From NCBI GenBank assembly GCA_025774615.1, contig JALGVQ010000103.1, positions 1 to 9,865 on the forward strand: a stretch of 9,865 nt of DNA. Direction: 5' to 3'. Both the position numbers and the translations under genes were made by a program. The stretch comes from a bacterium. GTDB taxonomy: Bacteria > Blakebacterota > Blakebacteria > Blakebacterales > Blakebacteraceae. Below, one piece after another: positions 7,459 through 9,865 of the stretch; position 1 is the first letter of the stretch, and each line of letters opens with the position of its first letter. Below the pieces are notes generated by a model. That model did no database searches. It saw only the letters and a program-made list of their open reading frames with translations, and was not told the origin of the DNA.

Positions 7459-7464
7459 TAGTAG
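7456..7464 (+). other. Three tandem TAG stop codons
   Basis: The receptor gene ends TAG-TAG-TAG in frame. The other five visible gene ends in the window use a single TGA. The triplet gives backup termination if the first TAG is read through. No terminator hairpin follows. Confidence 0.9.
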
Positions 7465-7500
7465 TCAATTTCCACCGGGTTCACTTTTCCCTTGCATAGT

Positions 7501-7549
7501 GTAACTCATAGGTTACTTTATGAGTAGTTAAGGTTATAATAAGTAACCT
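7501..7549 (+). promoter_or_regulatory. Nested inverted repeats, probable repressor operator
   Basis: An AT-rich island in GC-rich DNA. Three dyads overlap: GTAAC (7501-7505) with GTTAC (7512-7516); ACTCATA (7504-7510) with TATGAGT (7519-7525), perfect over 7 bp; and AGGTTACTT (7510-7518) with AAGTAACCT (7541-7549), perfect over 9 bp. Weaker GTTA/GGTTA half-sites lie at 7527-7530 and 7532-7536. The outer 9-bp arms bracket the TATAAT box, the usual geometry for a repressor site. The natural candidate ligand is the XRE regulator encoded at 8120-8326, as inference. Confidence 0.65.
7512..7540 (+). promoter_or_regulatory. Promoter for the membrane protein / XRE regulator pair
   Basis: A perfect -10 hexamer TATAAT lies at 7535-7540. 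With 17-bp spacing the -35 would be GTTACT (7512-7517), a weak match that overlaps an operator arm, so the promoter may be weak, activator-dependent or built for repression. Transcription would start near 7547, leaving a leader of about 55 bases before the ATG at 7604. Confidence 0.55.
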
Positions 7550-7563
7550 GTTGGTATCTCAAA

Positions 7564-7581
7564 CCGTGGTTCGGACCACGG
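7564..7581 (+). promoter_or_regulatory. 5'-UTR hairpin ahead of the membrane protein gene
   Basis: CCGTGGT (7564-7570) and ACCACGG (7575-7581) form a perfect 7-bp stem with the loop TCGG. It lies in the predicted leader, ending 10 bases before the AAAGGG ribosome site. No T-run follows, so it is not an intrinsic terminator. It could protect the 5' end of the mRNA, tune translation or be a protein-binding dyad. Confidence 0.6.
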
Positions 7582-7603
7582 ACAGCTATCGAAAGGGCGC
7601 ATC

Positions 7604-8116
7604 ATGACGGGAGAGAACGGCGGATTCATCGAGATCACCGAACGGCTTGACCGGCAGAGGAACCAGAGTCTGGCATGGTTCATGTGGTCGTTCCTGGTCT
7701 GGTCGTTCCTGCAGATATTTGTGATCATCGGATACGCGATCACAGGCCTGCAGGGTTCACCATTGCTTCCATGGTTGTTCCTCGGTGGCGGTCTGGTACC
7801 AATGGCGCTCTGGGTCTTCTTCCTCCTGCGCTATCTCTTTCTGGGACGACGGATCAGGTCCAATCCCGTGATCGCAGAGGCCTTGAGAGATGAGATGGTC
7901 CGCGATGCCTGGTATCGGGCAGCGGCCGCCGGGTTCTGGTCGATGCTGGCCGTGGAGGCCTCCTTCACGATCCTCAAAGTCCTCTCCACCGTGCTGATCG
8001 GCTATTTCCTCGGGGCTCCACAGCTCCTGATGTTCCTTGAAATCCGTTCGCCACTTGCAATCGCAGTGGGCCTCGGCGTCACGATCGGCACCTACCTCCG
8101 CTACCGGAGGGACTGA
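7604..8116 (+). CDS. Four-helix membrane protein paired with an XRE regulator (DUF2178-like)
   Basis: 170 residues. A short charged N-terminus (L-D-R-Q-R-N-Q) is followed by hydrophobic segments at about 24-46, 55-80, 104-132 and 150-165. The central cytoplasmic-type loop S-N-P-V-I-A-E-A-L-R-D-E-M-V-R-D-A-W (86-103) and the tail Y-L-R-Y-R-R-D are basic. The layout (two hairpins joined by a loop with a conserved D-E-x-x-R) recalls small membrane proteins such as DUF2178 that sit beside YozG-type regulators; I assign it by pattern, not by certain family match. The ribosome site AAAGGG lies 6 bases before ATG. Its stop is 3 bases before the next start, so the two are co-translated. The function is unknown; a role in sensing or sequestering the regulator is possible but unproven. 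Confidence 0.8.
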   Translation: MTGENGGFIEITERLDRQRNQSLAWFMWSFLVWSFLQIFVIIGYAITGLQGSPLLPWLFLGGGLVPMALWVFFLLRYLFLGRRIRSNPVIAEALRDEMVRDAWYRAAAAGFWSMLAVEASFTILKVLSTVLIGYFLGAPQLLMFLEIRSPLAIAVGLGVTIGTYLRYRRD

Positions 8117-8119
8117 GCC

Positions 8120-8326
8120 ATGGGCAACCCGAACCTGAGGAACAACCTGAAGGTATTCCGCGCCAGACACGACCTCACCCAGGCAGATCTGGCTGAGCGG
8201 ATCGGCGTTACCCGAAAGACCATCAATACCATCGAAACCGGCAGGTTCGTCCCCTCCACGGTCCTGGCTCTCAAGCTTGCCCGGGCGTTCGAGGTTCCGG
8301 TCGAGGAACTTTTCGAACTGGAGTGA
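8120..8326 (+). CDS. Small XRE/Cro-CI family transcriptional regulator
   Basis: 68 residues, essentially only the HTH_3 domain. L-K-V-F-R-A-R-H-D-L-T-Q-A-D-L-A-E-R-I-G (10-29) carries the first helices and the T-Q-x-x-L-A signature. V-T-R-K-T-I-N-T-I-E-T-G-R (30-42) is the recognition helix and following turn. The tail is A-L-K-L-A-R-A-F-E-V-P-V-E-E-L-F. This is the YozG-like minimal class. GGAGG sits 9 bases before ATG, overlapping the end of the upstream membrane protein gene, so the two are translationally coupled. As a dimer it would bind an inverted repeat; the dyads at 7501-7549 are the obvious candidate, implying autoregulation. No ligand or partner domain is present in the protein itself. 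Confidence 0.93.
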   Translation: MGNPNLRNNLKVFRARHDLTQADLAERIGVTRKTINTIETGRFVPSTVLALKLARAFEVPVEELFELE

Positions 8327-8439
8327 TGGCGGGGTCCGGATCGACAAAAATATCGCACTTTTCTGCTGTCGGTGCCTTGCACTACACTTTCGCCCTCACA
8401 GTCCAGCCGCGTTTCAACACTGGAATCCTGGGGGCGAGC

Positions 8440-9865
8440 ATGAAAACCTTACTATCCGGCGCTCTGATCTGTTGCACAGCACTTCTCTGCCTTGCCACCC
8501 CGGCTCAGGCGCAACTGGAAGAATGGGAAGAGGTCGTTAACAATCAACTCGCGGCCGCGCATGAAGCGCTTGCCGATGAAGGCTTCTCTCTCATCCGTGA
8601 CCATCAGAAAGGGTACCTTGCGAACGAGAGCAAGGAACGTATCTCCTTCACTCTCAGGGCAGGAGTCGCCTACCGGATCCTGGGAGTATGTGACAACGAC
8701 TGCGATGATCTCGATCTGACACTCTATGACCCGAAGGGGAAAAAGGTCACCGAGGATGTGGCCGTCGACGATTACCCTCTTCTGTCGATCACTCCTGATG
8801 TGACCGGAACCTACCAGGTCGAGGTCTACATGGTGTCATGTACGGTCTCGCCCTGCTACTACGGGATCGGTATCTGGGGTGAAGGGAGTGGAGTCGGCGG
8901 CGCATCGAACAAGCAGGGCGATTCCTATACCGGCAGACTGCAATCAGGAGACACCACTCTCACCTCGGGAGAGTATGTCGACAACTACACCTTTGAAGCC
9001 AGAGCAGGCCAGCACATCATCGTTGAACTCCGTTCGACCGATTTCGACACCTGGCTCATCGTGAAATCTCCCAGCGGTGACCAGACGGACAATGACGACC
9101 ATGAAGGGGACGTGAACCTCTCACGAGTTGAGATCGATGCCGGTGAGTCAGGAACGTGGAGTGTGCTGGCTACCTCGTACGAGAAGGGGGAGACCGGTTC
9201 GTATGAGGTCACCATCTCGGTCGGTGGTGACAGCGGCGGTGGTGGCGGGACCCGCAGGGAGAGCGGCAGCCTGGCAAAGGGAGACTCCCTGCTCGAAACG
9301 GGTGAATATTTCGACTCGTACACCTTTGATGCCGAGATCGGCCAGACGGTCGTGGTCGATCTATTCTCCAGTGAGTTCGACACCTATCTCGGAGTCGGTT
9401 CGCCCAGCGACGATCTCAACGAGAACGACGACTGGGAAGATGGGGACATCACCCATTCACGGGTCGAGGTAGACATCACCGAATCAGGGACCTGGTCGAT
9501 CATCGCCACTTCCTATGAGGGAGGAGAGACCGGCAGTTACGAACTCACCATCACTGTCAGTGGTGGACCAGCCGGATCTTCGAGTGGCGGTCCCCGGATC
9601 GAAAGCGGCGAACTCGCCCGGGGCGATGAGACCATCGATACCGGTGAGTTCATCGACCTCTATACCTTCGTGGGAACCGTGGGTGAACAGGTTGTCCTCG
9701 ACCTCCGCTCGATCCATTTCGACACCTACCTGATCGTTCTCACGCCGGGTCAGGAGAGGCAGGAGAACGATGACTTCGAGGGTGACGTGGATCGATCCCT
9801 GCTCAACCTCGAGCTCACCGAGAGTGGGACCTACACCGTCGGCGTGACCTCGTATGAGGCCGGAG
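8440..9865 (+). CDS. Secreted protein with at least three PPC-type beta-sandwich repeats (partial, continues past right edge)
   Basis: The frame is open from ATG 8440 to the window end (475 codons). Residues 1-24 are a clear signal peptide (M-K-T-L-L, hydrophobic core, A-Q-A/Q). Residues 25-60 look helical. Residues 65-147 form a beta domain with four cysteines in two pairs (C84-D-N-D-C88 and C134-T-V-S-P-C139), plausibly disulfides, and a D-D-L-D-L motif typical of PPC-like folds. Three repeats follow, starting near residues 165, 276 and 390, separated by Gly/Ser-rich linkers. Each has G-E-(Y/F)-x-D-x-Y-T-F, F-D-T-(W/Y)-L, an N-D-D acidic loop, E-S-G-T-(W/Y) and T-S-Y-E. PPC domains are usually non-catalytic C-terminal modules on secreted enzymes; no catalytic domain is seen before the edge. 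The ribosome site is poor (GGGGG 4 bases upstream), so the start rests on the signal peptide. Confidence 0.9.
   Translation, partial: MKTLLSGALICCTALLCLATPAQAQLEEWEEVVNNQLAAAHEALADEGFSLIRDHQKGYLANESKERISFTLRAGVAYRILGVCDNDCDDLDLTLYDPKGKKVTEDVAVDDYPLLSITPDVTGTYQVEVYMVSCTVSPCYYGIGIWGEGSGVGGASNKQGDSYTGRLQSGDTTLTSGEYVDNYTFEARAGQHIIVELRSTDFDTWLIVKSPSGDQTDNDDHEGDVNLSRVEIDAGESGTWSVLATSYEKGETGSYEVTISVGGDSGGGGGTRRESGSLAKGDSLLETGEYFDSYTFDAEIGQTVVVDLFSSEFDTYLGVGSPSDDLNENDDWEDGDITHSRVEVDITESGTWSIIATSYEGGETGSYELTITVSGGPAGSSSGGPRIESGELARGDETIDTGEFIDLYTFVGTVGEQVVLDLRSIHFDTYLIVLTPGQERQENDDFEGDVDRSLLNLELTESGTYTVGVTSYEAG
8932..9865 (+). repeat. Three tandem PPC-domain repeats at the DNA level
   Basis: The repeat units begin near 8932, 9265 and 9607 (steps of 333 and 342 bases); the first two end near 9222 and 9558 and the third is cut by the window end. 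Shared protein landmarks recur in the same order in each unit, showing internal duplication with moderate divergence. Gly/Ser linkers vary in length and sequence between units. Confidence 0.9.

Noticed and set aside
8359-8390. TTGCAC and TACACTTT elements before the PPC gene, with a similar CCTTGCA at 7490-7496, considered as promoters
   Set aside because: The spacing between possible -35 and -10 boxes does not fit a sigma-70 promoter, and the match to the Bacteroidetes-type TTTG...TAnnTTTG is incomplete. CCTTGCA twice is too short to mean much.
8324-8443. Open frame continuing past the TGA of the XRE gene, considered as a second selenocysteine codon
   Set aside because: The regulator ends at its normal family length and terminal motif (V-E-E-L-F-E-L-E), there is no Cys-equivalent redox context, and I see no hairpin after the TGA.

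Overview
The window looks like a piece of a moderately GC-rich, Gram-negative bacterial chromosome. It encodes an outer-membrane TonB-dependent receptor with an N-terminal carboxypeptidase-regulatory-like domain, a probable lipoprotein and a secreted multi-PPC protein. That combination resembles uncultured lineages of the FCB group (Krumholzibacteriota- or Eisenbacteria-like), but I infer this from protein style only and hold it loosely. TGA is the normal stop codon here: five of the six genes whose 3' ends are visible end in TGA, and one ends in TAG.

Region 1 (1-977, minus strand, runs off the left edge) is the most notable part. A gene with a strong Shine-Dalgarno (SD) sequence and a lipoprotein-like signal peptide encodes a thioredoxin-fold domain followed by a beta-propeller. 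Its reading frame carries one in-frame TGA (819-821) exactly where the first Cys of a C-H-W-C redox motif belongs. A hairpin resembling a bacterial SECIS element starts four bases downstream of it. I read this as a selenocysteine-containing U-H-W-C thioredoxin-like protein. An ordinary stop-codon search misses it.

Region 2 (978-1183) is a divergent intergenic region. Region 3 (1184-4172, plus strand) is a probable three-gene operon: a serine racemase/threonine dehydratase-type PLP enzyme, a YkvI-family membrane protein of APC/LeuT-like character, and a COG3375-type GNAT acyltransferase. Together they suggest uptake or export plus racemisation or N-acylation of amino acids, possibly D-amino acids.

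Region 4 (4291-7458) is a large TonB-dependent receptor that ends in three tandem TAG codons. The 118 bases before it show no structure I can support beyond its ribosome-binding site.

Region 5 (7459-8326) is an AT-rich control region with nested inverted repeats around a perfect TATAAT, a 5'-UTR hairpin, and a two-gene unit: a four-helix membrane protein and a 68-residue XRE/Cro-type regulator. The pair is probably autoregulated through the nested repeats.

Region 6 (8440 to the right edge) is a secreted protein with a Cys-containing N-terminal beta domain and three PPC-type repeats, the last one cut by the window end. The 113 bases before it (8327-8439) hold no confident element. I see no tRNA, rRNA, CRISPR array, insertion sequence or convincing intrinsic terminator anywhere in the window.
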